This document shows positions 24,559 through 33,672 of a stretch of 64,000 nt of DNA, in pieces. The position numbers and the translations under genes were made by a program. The notes under the pieces were generated by a model. The model was not told the DNA's origin. It saw only the letters and a list, made by a program, of their open reading frames with translations, and did not search any database. The number at the start of each line of letters is the position of its first letter. Positions within the stretch are counted from its first letter, which is position 1. The stretch lies in contig NZ_CP034550.1 in assembly GCF_009498035.1 (NCBI RefSeq), positions 2,914,001 to 2,978,000 of the forward strand, read 5' to 3'. This DNA is from Saccharothrix syringae (GTDB taxonomy: Bacteria > Actinomycetota > Actinomycetes > Mycobacteriales > Pseudonocardiaceae).

Positions 24559-25995
24559 ATGTCCGACACACCAGCGGCTGTTCCGCTCGCCAACGACCTC
24601 ACCGCGCTCGACCCGGCCACCGGGCTGCGGTTGCCCGCCTACGACCGCACGCGCCTGCGGCCCGCGGTCGTCCACTTCGGCGTCGGCGGTTTCCACCGGG
24701 CCCACCAGGCCGTCTACTTCGACCAGCTCGCCGAGCTGGGGTTCACCCAGTGGGGGGTGATCGGCATCGGGATGCACCGTCCCGAGATGGGCGAGGTCCT
24801 CGACGCGCAGGACAACCTGTTCACCGTGGTCCAGCGCGGTTCCGGGGACGGCGAGGCCAGGGTGGTCGGCAGCATGGTCGAGTACCTGCTGCTGGCCGAC
24901 GACCCCGACGCCGTCCGCGAGCGGCTGGCCGACCCGGCGATCCGGCTGGTGACGCTGACGGTCACCGCCGACGGCTACCGCGTCCCCGACGACCCCGGTG
25001 AGGCACGCGACTCGGTGTTCGGCCTGGTGGTCGACGCCCTCGACGCCCGCCGCCGCGCCAACCACGCCCCGTTCACCGTGCTGTCCTGCGACAACCTGCC
25101 CGACAGCGCCGCCGCGGCGCGCGAGGCGACCGCCGCGCTGGCCCGCGGGCGGGACCCGGGGCTGGCCGCGTGGATCGCCGAGCGGGTCACCTTCCCGGGC
25201 AGCATGGTCGACCGCATCACGCCCACCACGACGCCGGAGGACCGCGAGGAGGTGGAGCACGACTTCGGGGTGGACGACCGGTGGCCGGTGATCACCGAAC
25301 CGTTCCGCCAGTGGGTGATCGAGGACGCCTTCTGCAACGACCGGCCCCCGCTGGACCGGGTGGGGGCGCGGTTCGTCGACGACGTGGCGCCCTACAAGCT
25401 GATCAAGAGCAGGCTGCTCAACGGCACCCACTGCGCGCTGGGCTACCTCGGCCACCTGGCCGGGCACCGCAGCACCGACGGGGCGATGGCCGACCCCGCG
25501 GTGGCCGGTTTCGTCGAGCGCCTGATGCGCACCGAGATCGCCCCGCTGCTGCCCGCCGACGTGCCCGGCATGGACCTCGGCGACTACTGCGGCACGCTGC
25601 TGGAGCGCTTCCGCAACCCGGCCATCTCCGACCCGCTCTCGCGGCTGTGCCGCCGCGGCTCGACCAAGGTGCCCGACTACCTGCTGCCCTCGCTGCACGA
25701 CGCCCGCGCCCAGGGCGGCCCCCGCGTCCTGCTGACCTTCGCCGTGGCCACCTGGCTGCGCTACCTGCGCGGGGTCGACCTGCGCGGCGAGCCGATCGAC
25801 GTGCAGGACGCCCGCGCCGGCGAACTGCGCGAGGCGGCCGAGCGCGGCGGTGACGACCCCCGCCCGCTGCTGGACCTGACCGACGTCTTCGGCGACCTGC
25901 GCGACGACGCCGACTGCGTCGCCGACCTGCGCCGGTTCCTGACCGCCCTCGACCGCGACGGCCTGCCCGCCGCGGTGACCGCCCTGTCGCGCTGA
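24559..25995 (+). CDS. Mannitol dehydrogenase-family polyol 2-dehydrogenase
   Basis: A 478-residue NAD(P)-dependent long-chain polyol dehydrogenase. The N-terminal nucleotide motif VVHFGVGGFHRAHQAVYFDQL and the catalytic motif K-x4-N-x2-H (Lys283, Asn288, His291 in LIKSRLLNGTHCALGYLG) are intact. NSMVDRITP-type text (GSMVDRITPTTTPED) is also typical. Members oxidise mannitol, arabinitol, sorbitol or uronate derivatives at C2; this sequence does not tell which. ATG with GAGGAA upstream. It heads an operon with a HAD phosphatase, a membrane protein and an inositol-phosphatase-like enzyme. Confidence 0.9.
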   Translation: MSDTPAAVPLANDLTALDPATGLRLPAYDRTRLRPAVVHFGVGGFHRAHQAVYFDQLAELGFTQWGVIGIGMHRPEMGEVLDAQDNLFTVVQRGSGDGEARVVGSMVEYLLLADDPDAVRERLADPAIRLVTLTVTADGYRVPDDPGEARDSVFGLVVDALDARRRANHAPFTVLSCDNLPDSAAAAREATAALARGRDPGLAAWIAERVTFPGSMVDRITPTTTPEDREEVEHDFGVDDRWPVITEPFRQWVIEDAFCNDRPPLDRVGARFVDDVAPYKLIKSRLLNGTHCALGYLGHLAGHRSTDGAMADPAVAGFVERLMRTEIAPLLPADVPGMDLGDYCGTLLERFRNPAISDPLSRLCRRGSTKVPDYLLPSLHDARAQGGPRVLLTFAVATWLRYLRGVDLRGEPIDVQDARAGELREAAERGGDDPRPLLDLTDVFGDLRDDADCVADLRRFLTALDRDGLPAAVTALSR

Positions 25996-26008
25996 TCCCG
26001 GGAGACCC

Positions 26009-26758
26009 ATGAGCACCCCCGACCTGACCGGCACCACCACGCTGCTGCTCGACGCCGACGGCACCCTGTTCCCCTCCGAGGAACCGGCCTTCGACGCCTC
26101 GGCCCGCGTCACCAGGGAGTTCGCCGACCGGTTCGGGCTGACCGGCGACTTCTCGCCCGGGCACCTGCGCCGCACCACCACCGGCAAGAACTTCCGCACC
26201 ACCGCCGGCGACCTGCTCGCCGCGGCCGGGGTGACCGCCGACCCGGACGAGCTGGAGCGGTGGGTGCGGCGGGAGCAGGACGAGGTCTCCGCGCACCTGG
26301 GCCGGGTCCTGCGACCGCGGCCCGACGTGCTGGCCGCCCTGTCGGAGCTGCGGCGGCACTACCGGCTGGCCGTGGTCAGCTCCAGCGCGCTGGCCCGCCT
26401 CGCCGCCTGCTTCACCGCCGCGGGCCTGGACGACCTGCTGCCCGCGGACGTGCGCTTCAGCGCCGAGGACAGCCTGCCGACCCCCACCAGCAAACCCGAC
26501 CCCGCCGTCTACCTCCACGCCCTCGACCGGCTCGGCGTCGGCCCCGGGCAGGCCGTGGCGGTGGAGGACTCGGCCACCGGGGCGGGCTCGGCGGTGGCCG
26601 CGGGCATCACCACCGCCGGCATCGTGCAGTTCGTCCCCGACGACGAGCGCGCCGACCGCGTCCGGGCGCTCGACCGGGCGGGCGTCGCCCGGGTCGTGCG
26701 CTCCTGGGAGGAGCTGACCCGGCACCTGCTCGACGACAGCCTCGCGGTGCCGACGTGA
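26009..26758 (+). CDS. HAD-IA hydrolase, beta-phosphoglucomutase-like
   Basis: A 249-residue haloacid-dehalogenase-family enzyme. Motif I is LLLDADGTLF (the nucleophile Asp follows LLL; DxDGT), motif II VVSSSALA, motif III SKPDPAVYLHALDRLG and motif IV VAVEDSATGAGSAVAAG. The helical cap lies between motifs I and II. Probably a sugar- or polyol-phosphate phosphatase. Its start is 13 nt after the dehydrogenase stop, and its GTGA end overlaps the next start, so it is within the operon. Confidence 0.88.
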   Translation: MSTPDLTGTTTLLLDADGTLFPSEEPAFDASARVTREFADRFGLTGDFSPGHLRRTTTGKNFRTTAGDLLAAAGVTADPDELERWVRREQDEVSAHLGRVLRPRPDVLAALSELRRHYRLAVVSSSALARLAACFTAAGLDDLLPADVRFSAEDSLPTPTSKPDPAVYLHALDRLGVGPGQAVAVEDSATGAGSAVAAGITTAGIVQFVPDDERADRVRALDRAGVARVVRSWEELTRHLLDDSLAVPT

Positions 26759-28092
26759 ACGGGCGGCGGCGCTCCCCGGCGGTTGCGTGGGCGAGCACCG
26801 ACCTGCGGACGGCCCCGCTGCCCCGGGAGGGCGAGGGGCCGCGGCGGGGCGCGCCGGCACCGCGCGGGCGCCGGTCGCTGGCCGGCTACCTGCTCGTGCC
26901 GCGCCCCGGGGACGCGGTCAAGGGCCTGCTCGTGCCGGTCGCGTTCGGGCTGGGCGCGCTGGGGGTCGGGAGCCTCGACCGGGAGGCGGTGGTCCGGGCC
27001 GCCGTGGTGTGGGGAGCGCTGGAGCTGCTGGTGTACCCGGCGCGGTACCAGTGGAACGACGTGCGGGGGTTCGCCGCCGACCAGCGCCACCCCGGTGAGC
27101 GGGACCGGGGGCGCCTGCCCGGCCCGCTGAGCCGCGCCCGGCGCAACGTGGCGGCCAGCGTCGCCGCGGCCCTGGCGAGGCTCGCCGCCGTCGCGTGCCT
27201 GCCGCTGCTCCTGCCCGGACTCCACCTCGGCGGGGTGCTGGCCGCCACCACCGCGGCGGTGTTCGGCGTCGCCGCGGTCTACGAGGCCCTGCGGGCGCGC
27301 TGCACGGGCCGCACGGGGCACGTCCCGCCCGCCCCGGGGCCGGGCCTGGTCGCGCTGTGGGTCGTCGTCGGCGCGGGCTACGCCGTGCGCGGGACGGCGG
27401 GGCTGGCGATGGCCGTGGACCTCGGCGGCCACCCCGGTGCGGCCGTGGCCGCCGTCGTGGCGCTGTGGGCGTTCGGCATCGCGTTCGTGACCGGCAGGTG
27501 GGCGCTGGAAGCCACCGCCTTCGCGCGGGTCGACCGCGGCCGGCTGGTGTGGGCCGCGCGCGCCGACCAGGCCCGGGAGCACCTGCTGGGCCTGGTGCGC
27601 TGGCTGCCGTCGCCGCCCGCCGGGCAGGACCCCGCGGACTGGGCGGCCCTGCGGGGCCGCACCCCGCCGGCGGCACCGTGGAACCTGGCGCTGGTGGTGT
27701 CCGCCGCGGCCGCGGCCCTGACCGGGCGGCTGCTCACCGGTCCGGCGCCGGCCGCGCACGCCGTCGTGGCCGCGGTGGTCGGCGGCGTGGCGGCGCTGGG
27801 CGCGGTGCTCGTGCCGCGGGGGCGCGTGGCGGTGGTGCTCGCCGGTGCGGCGGTCCAGCTCGCGGTGCTGGTCGCGGCGGGTGCGCCGCGCCCCCCGGCG
27901 GCCGTGCTGCCCTGGGTCGCGGTCATGGCCGCCTACCTGGTGTTCAGCGCCGGGAGCCGGAGCACGGTCGGCGCGCCGACCCGGCTGGCCCGGTCCGCCG
28001 CGGCGGCCGCCCTCGCCCCCGTGGCCCGCGCCGTGGTCGGCCGGGCCACCTGGCAGGTCCTGCGCGGGGCGGAGCGCCGTGGACCCCGATGA
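26755..28092 (+). CDS. Multi-spanning membrane protein, weakly UbiA-like
   Basis: A 445-residue protein with about nine hydrophobic helices. Between the first helices is ARYQWNDVRGFAADQRHP, which resembles the first aspartate motif (NDxxDxxxD) of UbiA prenyltransferases, including the decaprenyl-phosphate phosphoribosyltransferase branch. A clear second aspartate motif is not visible, and a soluble loop (ARADQAREHLLGLVRWLPSPPAG) splits the protein, so the assignment is tentative. The GTG start at 26755 overlaps the HAD stop (GTGA). The C-terminus overlaps the next gene by 14 nt. If it is UbiA-like, the phosphatases around it could dephosphorylate a lipid-linked sugar. Confidence 0.6.
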   Translation: MNGRRRSPAVAWASTDLRTAPLPREGEGPRRGAPAPRGRRSLAGYLLVPRPGDAVKGLLVPVAFGLGALGVGSLDREAVVRAAVVWGALELLVYPARYQWNDVRGFAADQRHPGERDRGRLPGPLSRARRNVAASVAAALARLAAVACLPLLLPGLHLGGVLAATTAAVFGVAAVYEALRARCTGRTGHVPPAPGPGLVALWVVVGAGYAVRGTAGLAMAVDLGGHPGAAVAAVVALWAFGIAFVTGRWALEATAFARVDRGRLVWAARADQAREHLLGLVRWLPSPPAGQDPADWAALRGRTPPAAPWNLALVVSAAAAALTGRLLTGPAPAAHAVVAAVVGGVAALGAVLVPRGRVAVVLAGAAVQLAVLVAAGAPRPPAAVLPWVAVMAAYLVFSAGSRSTVGAPTRLARSAAAAALAPVARAVVGRATWQVLRGAERRGPR

Positions 28093-28885
28093 GCTGCTGT
28101 CCGTCGCCCGCGAGGCCGCGCTGGAGGGGGCGCGGACGGCGATGTCGTGGTGGGGCGGCGAACTCCTCGTCGAGGAGAAGGCGGGTCCGGACGACCTGGT
28201 CAGCCAGGCCGACCGCGACACCGAGCGGGTCATCCGGTCGGTGCTGGCGCGGCACCGCCCCGACGACGGCGTGCTCGGCGAGGAGGACGGCGCCACCACC
28301 GGCACCGGCGGCGTCCGCTGGATCGTCGACCCCGTCGACGGGACGACGAGCTACCTCTACGGGCGGTCCGACTGGGCGGTCAGCGTCGCCGCGGCGGACG
28401 CGGCCGACGGCAGGCTGCTGGCCGGTGTGGTGGTCGAGCCGGTGACCGGCCGGGTCACCGAGGCCCGGGCCGGCGGCGGCACCTCGGCGGACGGGAGGCC
28501 GGTCCGGCGCCTCGCGCGGCGGGACCTCTCCCGCGCCCTGGTCGAGCTCAACCTCGGCCGCCCGCCGCAGCGGGTGCTGGCCGGTCGCGTGGTCGACGCC
28601 CTCGTGCCCCGCGTGCGCGACGTGCGCCGCGGTGGCAGCGCGGCCGCGGCGCTCGCCCGGGTGGCCACCGGTCGGGCGGACGCGGTGTGGGCGCCCGGCC
28701 TGCAGCCCTGGGACTGCGCCGCAGGCGTCCTGCTGGTCCAGGAAGCGGGCGGGACGACCGGCGACCTCGACGGCCCCGCGCCGGGCACCTGGCCGGCCAG
28801 CGGCGACGTGCTGGCCGCGGCGGGCCCGCTGTGGACCGCCCTGAGGGAGGTCCTGGCCCCGGTGTGGGCATCGGGGCCGGCCTGA
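28079..28885 (+). CDS. Inositol monophosphatase-family enzyme
   Basis: A 268-residue Mg-dependent phosphatase. Motifs of the family are present: GPDDLVSQADRDTERVI, GVLGEEDGA (metal Glu pair), WIVDPVDGTTSYLYGRSDWAVSVA (the DPxDGT motif) and LQPWDCAAGVLLVQEAGG (WDxAAG). Substrates in this family include inositol, histidinol, fructose-bis- and nucleotide phosphates. The GTG start at 28079 lies inside the end of the membrane-protein gene. It is the last gene of the 24559-28885 operon. Confidence 0.88.
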   Translation: MDPDELLSVAREAALEGARTAMSWWGGELLVEEKAGPDDLVSQADRDTERVIRSVLARHRPDDGVLGEEDGATTGTGGVRWIVDPVDGTTSYLYGRSDWAVSVAAADAADGRLLAGVVVEPVTGRVTEARAGGGTSADGRPVRRLARRDLSRALVELNLGRPPQRVLAGRVVDALVPRVRDVRRGGSAAAALARVATGRADAVWAPGLQPWDCAAGVLLVQEAGGTTGDLDGPAPGTWPASGDVLAAAGPLWTALREVLAPVWASGPA

Positions 28886-29168
28886 CACCGGCGATGCGGG
28901 GCGCACCGCGCGCCCGACCGACCCCGGAATTCGAGCACCCTCGTTCTGACCTGCGATGATGCCGCTCACCCAGGGGTGCGCGACGATCCTGTCGCACCGC
29001 CGCCGACGAGTCGACCGGGGCGGTAAAGATCCATTCGGCCCAATTCCAAACGCGATCCTGGTCACAATCCCTTCTCCTGCGACGGCCGCGATGTCTTCAT
29101 GGCAGGGCTGCCGCGTGCCGGGGCCCGCGGCGTCCGCGCCCACCCGAACGAGATCAGGTTGCTTTGCG

Positions 29169-30146
29169 ATGAGGATGATCCTGGACACCGACCCGGGCAA
29201 CGGCGTCCCCGGTGCGGACGTCGACGACGGCCTGGCCATCGGGCTCGCCCTGAGGTCACCGGAGATCGAGCTGGAGGCCATCACGGTCGTGGCCGGGAAC
29301 GTGGCCGTCGACCGGGGCGTGCGGGGCGCGCTGGAGGTCCTGGAGGCCGCCGGCGCGACGCACGTGCCGGTGCACCGGGGCGCCTCGCGACCGCTGGTGC
29401 AGGACCCGACCGCGTGGCGGGCGCGGCTCGACGGCCGCCGCGACGAGGAGTCCGCGCGCGAGCACTGGCGGCACCTGCCCGTCTCCCGCACGGCCCTCGC
29501 CGCCGACCCCACCCCCGCCGCCCGGGTGCTGGTGGACCGCGTGGACGAGCGGCCGGGTGAGATCACGGTGCTGGCGATCGGACCGCTGACCAACATCGCC
29601 ACCGCCATGGCGATCGACCCGGAGTGGTCGCAGAAGATCAAGCAGCTCGTCGTCATGGCCGGCGCGTTCGACGTGCCCAACGTGCTCCACGAGCTGAACG
29701 CCGCCTACGACCCCGAGGCGACGCACGTCGTGCTCAACAGCGGTGCGCCGCTGCTCATCGTCCCGCTCGACGTCACCCTGCGCACCTTCATGCGCCTCGG
29801 GGACGTCGACCGGCTCGACGCCGCGGGCACGCCCCTGGCGACCTACCTGGGCCGCACCGCCCGCCCGTGGATCACCTGGCTGGCCGAGCGCTTCGGGGAG
29901 GACGGGTGCGCGCTGCACGACCCGCTCGCGCTCGCGGCGCTGCTCGACCCCGCCGTCATCGGCACCCGCACCGCCCGCGTCGACGTCGAGCTGAGGGGCA
30001 GGCTGACCCGCGGGCGCATGGTCTCCTGGGACGACGAGGTGCTGCGCGGCGACCTGGAGCTGCCCGACCTCAGCCCGGTGCTGATCGCGGACCGCGTCGA
30101 CAACGACCTGTTCATGCCGCTGCTGCTCGACCGCCTCACCTCCTGA
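29169..30146 (+). CDS. Nucleoside hydrolase
   Basis: A 325-residue IU-NH-type ribohydrolase. The calcium-binding N-terminus is MILDTDPGNGVPGADVDDGLAIGLAL: the usual DTDPGxDD motif carries an insertion of about six residues, a variant that occurs in an actinobacterial subgroup. Further marks are ITVLAIGPLTNIATAM, VVMAGAFDVPNVLHELNAAYDPEATHVVL (with the DPEA metal site) and CALHDPLALAALLDP. It hydrolyses N-glycosidic bonds of nucleosides to base plus ribose. It lies between the polyol operon and the second mannitol dehydrogenase; freed pentose could feed them. The frame is open upstream to 28956 but the ATG at 29169 starts the first strand. Confidence 0.88.
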   Translation: MRMILDTDPGNGVPGADVDDGLAIGLALRSPEIELEAITVVAGNVAVDRGVRGALEVLEAAGATHVPVHRGASRPLVQDPTAWRARLDGRRDEESAREHWRHLPVSRTALAADPTPAARVLVDRVDERPGEITVLAIGPLTNIATAMAIDPEWSQKIKQLVVMAGAFDVPNVLHELNAAYDPEATHVVLNSGAPLLIVPLDVTLRTFMRLGDVDRLDAAGTPLATYLGRTARPWITWLAERFGEDGCALHDPLALAALLDPAVIGTRTARVDVELRGRLTRGRMVSWDDEVLRGDLELPDLSPVLIADRVDNDLFMPLLLDRLTS

Positions 30147-30172
30147 CCCGCCCCACCTCCTGACCCGCCCCA
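30139..30172. repeat. 17-bp tandem duplication
   Basis: Two exact copies of CCTCCTGACCCGCCCCA side by side, the first carrying the stop codon of the nucleoside hydrolase. It looks like a small slippage duplication. Confidence 0.7.
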
Positions 30173-30212
30173 CCGCACTCGCGCAGACCCCGGTCCGCCG
30201 GATGGACGACCC

Positions 30213-31697
30213 ATGCCGCTGCTCAACGCCCGCACCCTCGCCGACCACGCCGCGCGCGTGCCGGTGCCCACCTACGACCGCCGCCGCGTCCGCACCGGGA
30301 TCGTGCACTTCGGCGTCGGCGGCTTCCACCGGGCCCACCAGGCCGTCTACCTGGACGAGCTGATGCGCCGCGGGCAGGCCCTCGACTGGGGGATCTGCGG
30401 CGTCGGCCTGCTGCCCGGGGACCGCGCGATGCGGGACGTGCTCGCCGCGCAGGACCACCTCTACACCGTGGTGGTCAAGCACGCCGACGGGACGCGCGAA
30501 CCGCGCGTCATGGGATCGGTCGTGCGGTACCTCTACGCCCCCGACGACCCCGCGGCCGTGGTGGACCGGCTGGTGGACGAGGCGACCCGCGTCGTGTCGC
30601 TCACCATCACCGAGGGCGGGTACAACGTCGACCCCGCCACCGGGCGCTTCGACGCGGACAACCCCGCGATCCGGGCCGACCTGGCGCCGGGCGCGGTGCC
30701 GAGGTCGGTGTTCGGGCTGGTCGTCGAGGCACTGGTGCGCCGCCGGGAACGCGGCCTGCCGCCGTTCACGGTCGTGTCGTGCGACAACCTCGCCGGCAAC
30801 GGGGACGTGGCCCGGGACTCCTTCACCGCCTTCGCCGCCCTGCGCGACCCCGGGCTCGGCGAGTGGGTGCGCCGGGAGGTCCGCTTCCCCAACTCGATGG
30901 TCGACCGCATCACCCCGGTGACCACGGACGCCGACCGCGCCGGCCTCGCGCGCGACCACGGCGTCGAGGACGGGTGGCCCGTGGTGTGCGAGCCGTTCGC
31001 CCAGTGGGTGCTGGAGGACTCCTTCACCGCCGGCAGGCCCCCGCTGGAGGAGGTGGGCGTCCAGCTCGTCGCCGACGTCGAGCCGTACGAGCTGATGAAG
31101 CTGCGGCTGCTCAACGCGGCCCACCAGGTGCTGTGCTACCTCGGCGCCCTGGTCGGGTACCGGTTCGTCCACGAGGTCTGCCGGGACCCGCTGTTCGCCG
31201 CGTTCCTGCTGCGCTACCTGGAGCGCGAGGCGACCCCGACGCTGCGACCGGTGCCCGGCGTGGACCTCGACCGCTACCGCCGCGGGCTGCTGGAGCGGTT
31301 CCGCAACCAGGAGGTGGCCGACACCCTCGCCCGGCTGTGCGCGGACACCTCCGACCGGGTACCGGAGTTCCTCCTGCCGGTCGTGCGGGACAACCTCGAC
31401 GCCGGCGGGGAGGTCGACCTCGCCGCCGCCGTCGTGGCGGGCTGGGCCCGGTACGCCGAGGGCGTGGACGAGCGCGGCGAGCCGATCGAGGTGGTCGACC
31501 GGTTGCGCGAACCGCTCGCGGCCGCCGCCCGCCGGCGCGACGACCCGCTGGCGTTCCTCCGCCGGCGCGAGGTGTTCGGCGACCTCGTCGACGACCCGCG
31601 GTTCACCGCGCCCTACACCCGCGCCCTGGAGGCGTTGCGCACCAGGGGGGCACGGGCCCTGCTCGGGGAGCTGGTCGCCGCGCCGGCCTGCGCCTGA
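30213..31697 (+). CDS. Mannitol dehydrogenase-family polyol 2-dehydrogenase (second paralog)
   Basis: A 494-residue paralog of the enzyme at 24559, with the same nucleotide motif (IVHFGVGGFHRAHQAVYLDEL) and K-x4-N-x2-H centre (Lys296, Asn301, His304 in LMKLRLLNAAHQVLCYLG). It has a short extra loop in the first domain (EGGYNVDPATGRFDADNPAIRADL). Two diverged copies in one locus suggest oxidation of two different polyols, or two steps of one route. It follows the nucleoside hydrolase by 66 nt and could be cotranscribed. Confidence 0.9.
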   Translation: MPLLNARTLADHAARVPVPTYDRRRVRTGIVHFGVGGFHRAHQAVYLDELMRRGQALDWGICGVGLLPGDRAMRDVLAAQDHLYTVVVKHADGTREPRVMGSVVRYLYAPDDPAAVVDRLVDEATRVVSLTITEGGYNVDPATGRFDADNPAIRADLAPGAVPRSVFGLVVEALVRRRERGLPPFTVVSCDNLAGNGDVARDSFTAFAALRDPGLGEWVRREVRFPNSMVDRITPVTTDADRAGLARDHGVEDGWPVVCEPFAQWVLEDSFTAGRPPLEEVGVQLVADVEPYELMKLRLLNAAHQVLCYLGALVGYRFVHEVCRDPLFAAFLLRYLEREATPTLRPVPGVDLDRYRRGLLERFRNQEVADTLARLCADTSDRVPEFLLPVVRDNLDAGGEVDLAAAVVAGWARYAEGVDERGEPIEVVDRLREPLAAAARRRDDPLAFLRRREVFGDLVDDPRFTAPYTRALEALRTRGARALLGELVAAPACA

Positions 31698-32013
31698 CCG
31701 GCGCACCCGACCCGCCGCGCGCACCGCCGCACCGACTTCCGCGCGGTCGCCGTCGACGAACACCGCCGCGCCCGGCATTTCGCCGGCGTCGGCGCGGGAT
31801 ATGGCAACGCTCACCAGAGCTAAAGAAATCCGCTCCGGTTTTAGCAATCGACAATGCCTTCGACGGTCCGCCGGCCCGGTTGTGCGAAACTTTTTCGCGC
31901 CTTCTTGACCGGCCGTGTGCCATGAGCCACAGTCTGATGAACGTGGCAGGTGTCGCGGTAGCGATGTCACGCCCCCCGTGCGAACCCCGTGCCCAGGGGA
32001 TCGCGAGTTTGGA
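31698..32013. other. Gene-free AT-richer upstream region
   Basis: About 315 nt before the GH62 operator, with lower GC than its surroundings (for example around 31800-31870). No frame is convincing. It probably holds the promoter region of the GH62 gene. Confidence 0.45.
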
Positions 32014-32029
32014 TTGTTAACGCTAACAA
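32014..32029 (+). promoter_or_regulatory. LacI-type operator upstream of GH62 gene
   Basis: TTGTTA-ACGC-TAACAA is a 6-bp perfect inverted repeat around a CG-containing centre, the style of LacI-family sugar operators in actinobacteria. It lies 41 nt before the GH62 start, where it would block transcription. Confidence 0.6.
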
Positions 32030-32069
32030 CAGAGTCGACCACCCCGCCTCAAAGAAGAGGAGCACGCCC

Positions 32070-33590
32070 ATGGCCGGATCAGGCCACCCGCCCACCGCCG
32101 TCCCACGACCCCGCGGGCGCCGCCTGGCCGGTGTCGTCGCCGTCGTCGCCGCGCTGCTCGGCGGGCTCGTGGTCGCGCTCGGCGCGGCACCCGCGTCGGC
32201 GGCGACCGTGGACACCACCGCGTGGTACGTCCTGGTCAACCGCAACAGCGGCAAGGCGCTGGACGTCTACAACCTGGCCACCAACGACGGCGCGCGGATC
32301 ACCCAGTGGACCCGCAACGACGGCAACCAGCAGCAGTGGCAGTTCGTCGACTCCGGCGGCGGCTACTACCGGCTCAAGTCGCGCCTCTCGGGCAAGGTGC
32401 TCGACGTCTACAACCTCTCCACCGCCGACGGCGGCGCGATCGTGCAGTGGACCGACAACAACACCACCAACCAGCAGTTCCGGCTGGCCGACTCCGACGG
32501 CGGCTACGTGCGCCTGATCAACCGCAACAGCAACAAGGCGGTCGAGGTCCAGGGCGCGGCGACCAACGACGGCGGCAACATCGTCCAGTACACCGACTGG
32601 GGTGGCGCCAACCAGCAGTGGCAGCTCGTCCGGATCGGCGGGACCGGCCCGACGACCACCACGACCACCTCGCAGGGCGGCTCGTGCTCCCTCCCGTCGA
32701 GCTACCGCTGGACGTCGACGGGCTCGCTGGCGAACCCGAAGTCGGGCTGGCTCGCGCTCAAGGACTTCACCGCCGTCAACTACAACGGCAGGCGCCTCGT
32801 CTACGGGTCGACGGTCAACTCGTCCGGGCAGTACGGCTCGATGAACTTCGGGACGTTCACCAACTGGTCGGACATGGCCTCGGCCAGCCAGAACGGGATG
32901 AACGCCGGCACGGTGGCGCCGACGCTGCTCTACTTCGCCCCGAAGAACATCTGGGTGCTGGCCTACCAGTGGGGCCCGACCGCGTTCAGCTACAAGACCT
33001 CCACCGACCCGACCAACCCGAACGGGTGGTCGGCGGCGCAGCCGCTGTTCACCGGCAGCATCTCCGGTTCCGGCACCGGCCCGATCGACCAGACGCTGAT
33101 CGGTGACGGCACGAACATGTACCTGTTCTTCGCCGGTGACAACGGCAAGATCTACCGAGCCAGCATGCCGATCGGGAACTTCCCGGGCAACTTCGGCTCG
33201 TCGTACACGACGATCATGAGCGACTCGACGAACAACCTGTTCGAGGCGGTCGAGGTCTACAAGGTCCAGGGCCAGAACCAGTACCTGATGATCGTCGAGG
33301 CGATCGGGGCCAACGGCCGCTACTTCCGGTCGTTCACCTCCAACAGCCTCAGCGGCTCGTGGACCCCGCAGGCCGCGAGCGAGGGCAACCCGTTCGCGGG
33401 CAAGGCCAACAGCGGTGCCACCTGGACCAACGACATCAGCCACGGTGACATCGTCCGCACCAACCCCGACCAGACCAAGACCATCGACCCCTGCAACCTC
33501 CAGTTCCTCTACCAGGGCAAGAACCCCAGCGCCGGCGGCGACTACAACCTCCTGCCCTGGCGGCCGGGCGTGCTGACGCTCCAGCGCTGA
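32070..33590 (+). CDS. Secreted GH62 alpha-L-arabinofuranosidase with N-terminal ricin-type (CBM13) lectin
   Basis: A 506-residue exported enzyme. A signal peptide ends near PASAA; residues ~45-190 are a ricin/CBM13 beta-trefoil with three repeats ([51 protein letters not shown], each ending in a QxW/QxF). A Thr linker follows, then the GH62 five-blade propeller: catalytic base Asp232 in [20 protein letters not shown], the pKa-setting Asp in [10 protein letters not shown], and acid Glu in [10 protein letters not shown]. It removes arabinose side chains from arabinoxylan or arabinan. ATG with AAGAGGAG upstream. Confidence 0.95.
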   Translation: MAGSGHPPTAVPRPRGRRLAGVVAVVAALLGGLVVALGAAPASAATVDTTAWYVLVNRNSGKALDVYNLATNDGARITQWTRNDGNQQQWQFVDSGGGYYRLKSRLSGKVLDVYNLSTADGGAIVQWTDNNTTNQQFRLADSDGGYVRLINRNSNKAVEVQGAATNDGGNIVQYTDWGGANQQWQLVRIGGTGPTTTTTTSQGGSCSLPSSYRWTSTGSLANPKSGWLALKDFTAVNYNGRRLVYGSTVNSSGQYGSMNFGTFTNWSDMASASQNGMNAGTVAPTLLYFAPKNIWVLAYQWGPTAFSYKTSTDPTNPNGWSAAQPLFTGSISGSGTGPIDQTLIGDGTNMYLFFAGDNGKIYRASMPIGNFPGNFGSSYTTIMSDSTNNLFEAVEVYKVQGQNQYLMIVEAIGANGRYFRSFTSNSLSGSWTPQAASEGNPFAGKANSGATWTNDISHGDIVRTNPDQTKTIDPCNLQFLYQGKNPSAGGDYNLLPWRPGVLTLQR

Positions 33591-33612
33591 CCGCCTGACG
33601 CGGGTACACCCC

Positions 33613-33652
33613 GGCCGGCGCCCCCACCCCTCACCGGGTGGGGGCGCCGGCC
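33613..33652. terminator. Bidirectional hairpin terminator
   Basis: GGCCGGCGCCCCCACCC (33613-33629) pairs perfectly with 33636-33652 across a 6-nt loop, between the convergent GH62 and Vgb-like genes. Confidence 0.75.
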
Positions 33653-33672
33653 CGTGAGGTGGTCGAGGTCGG

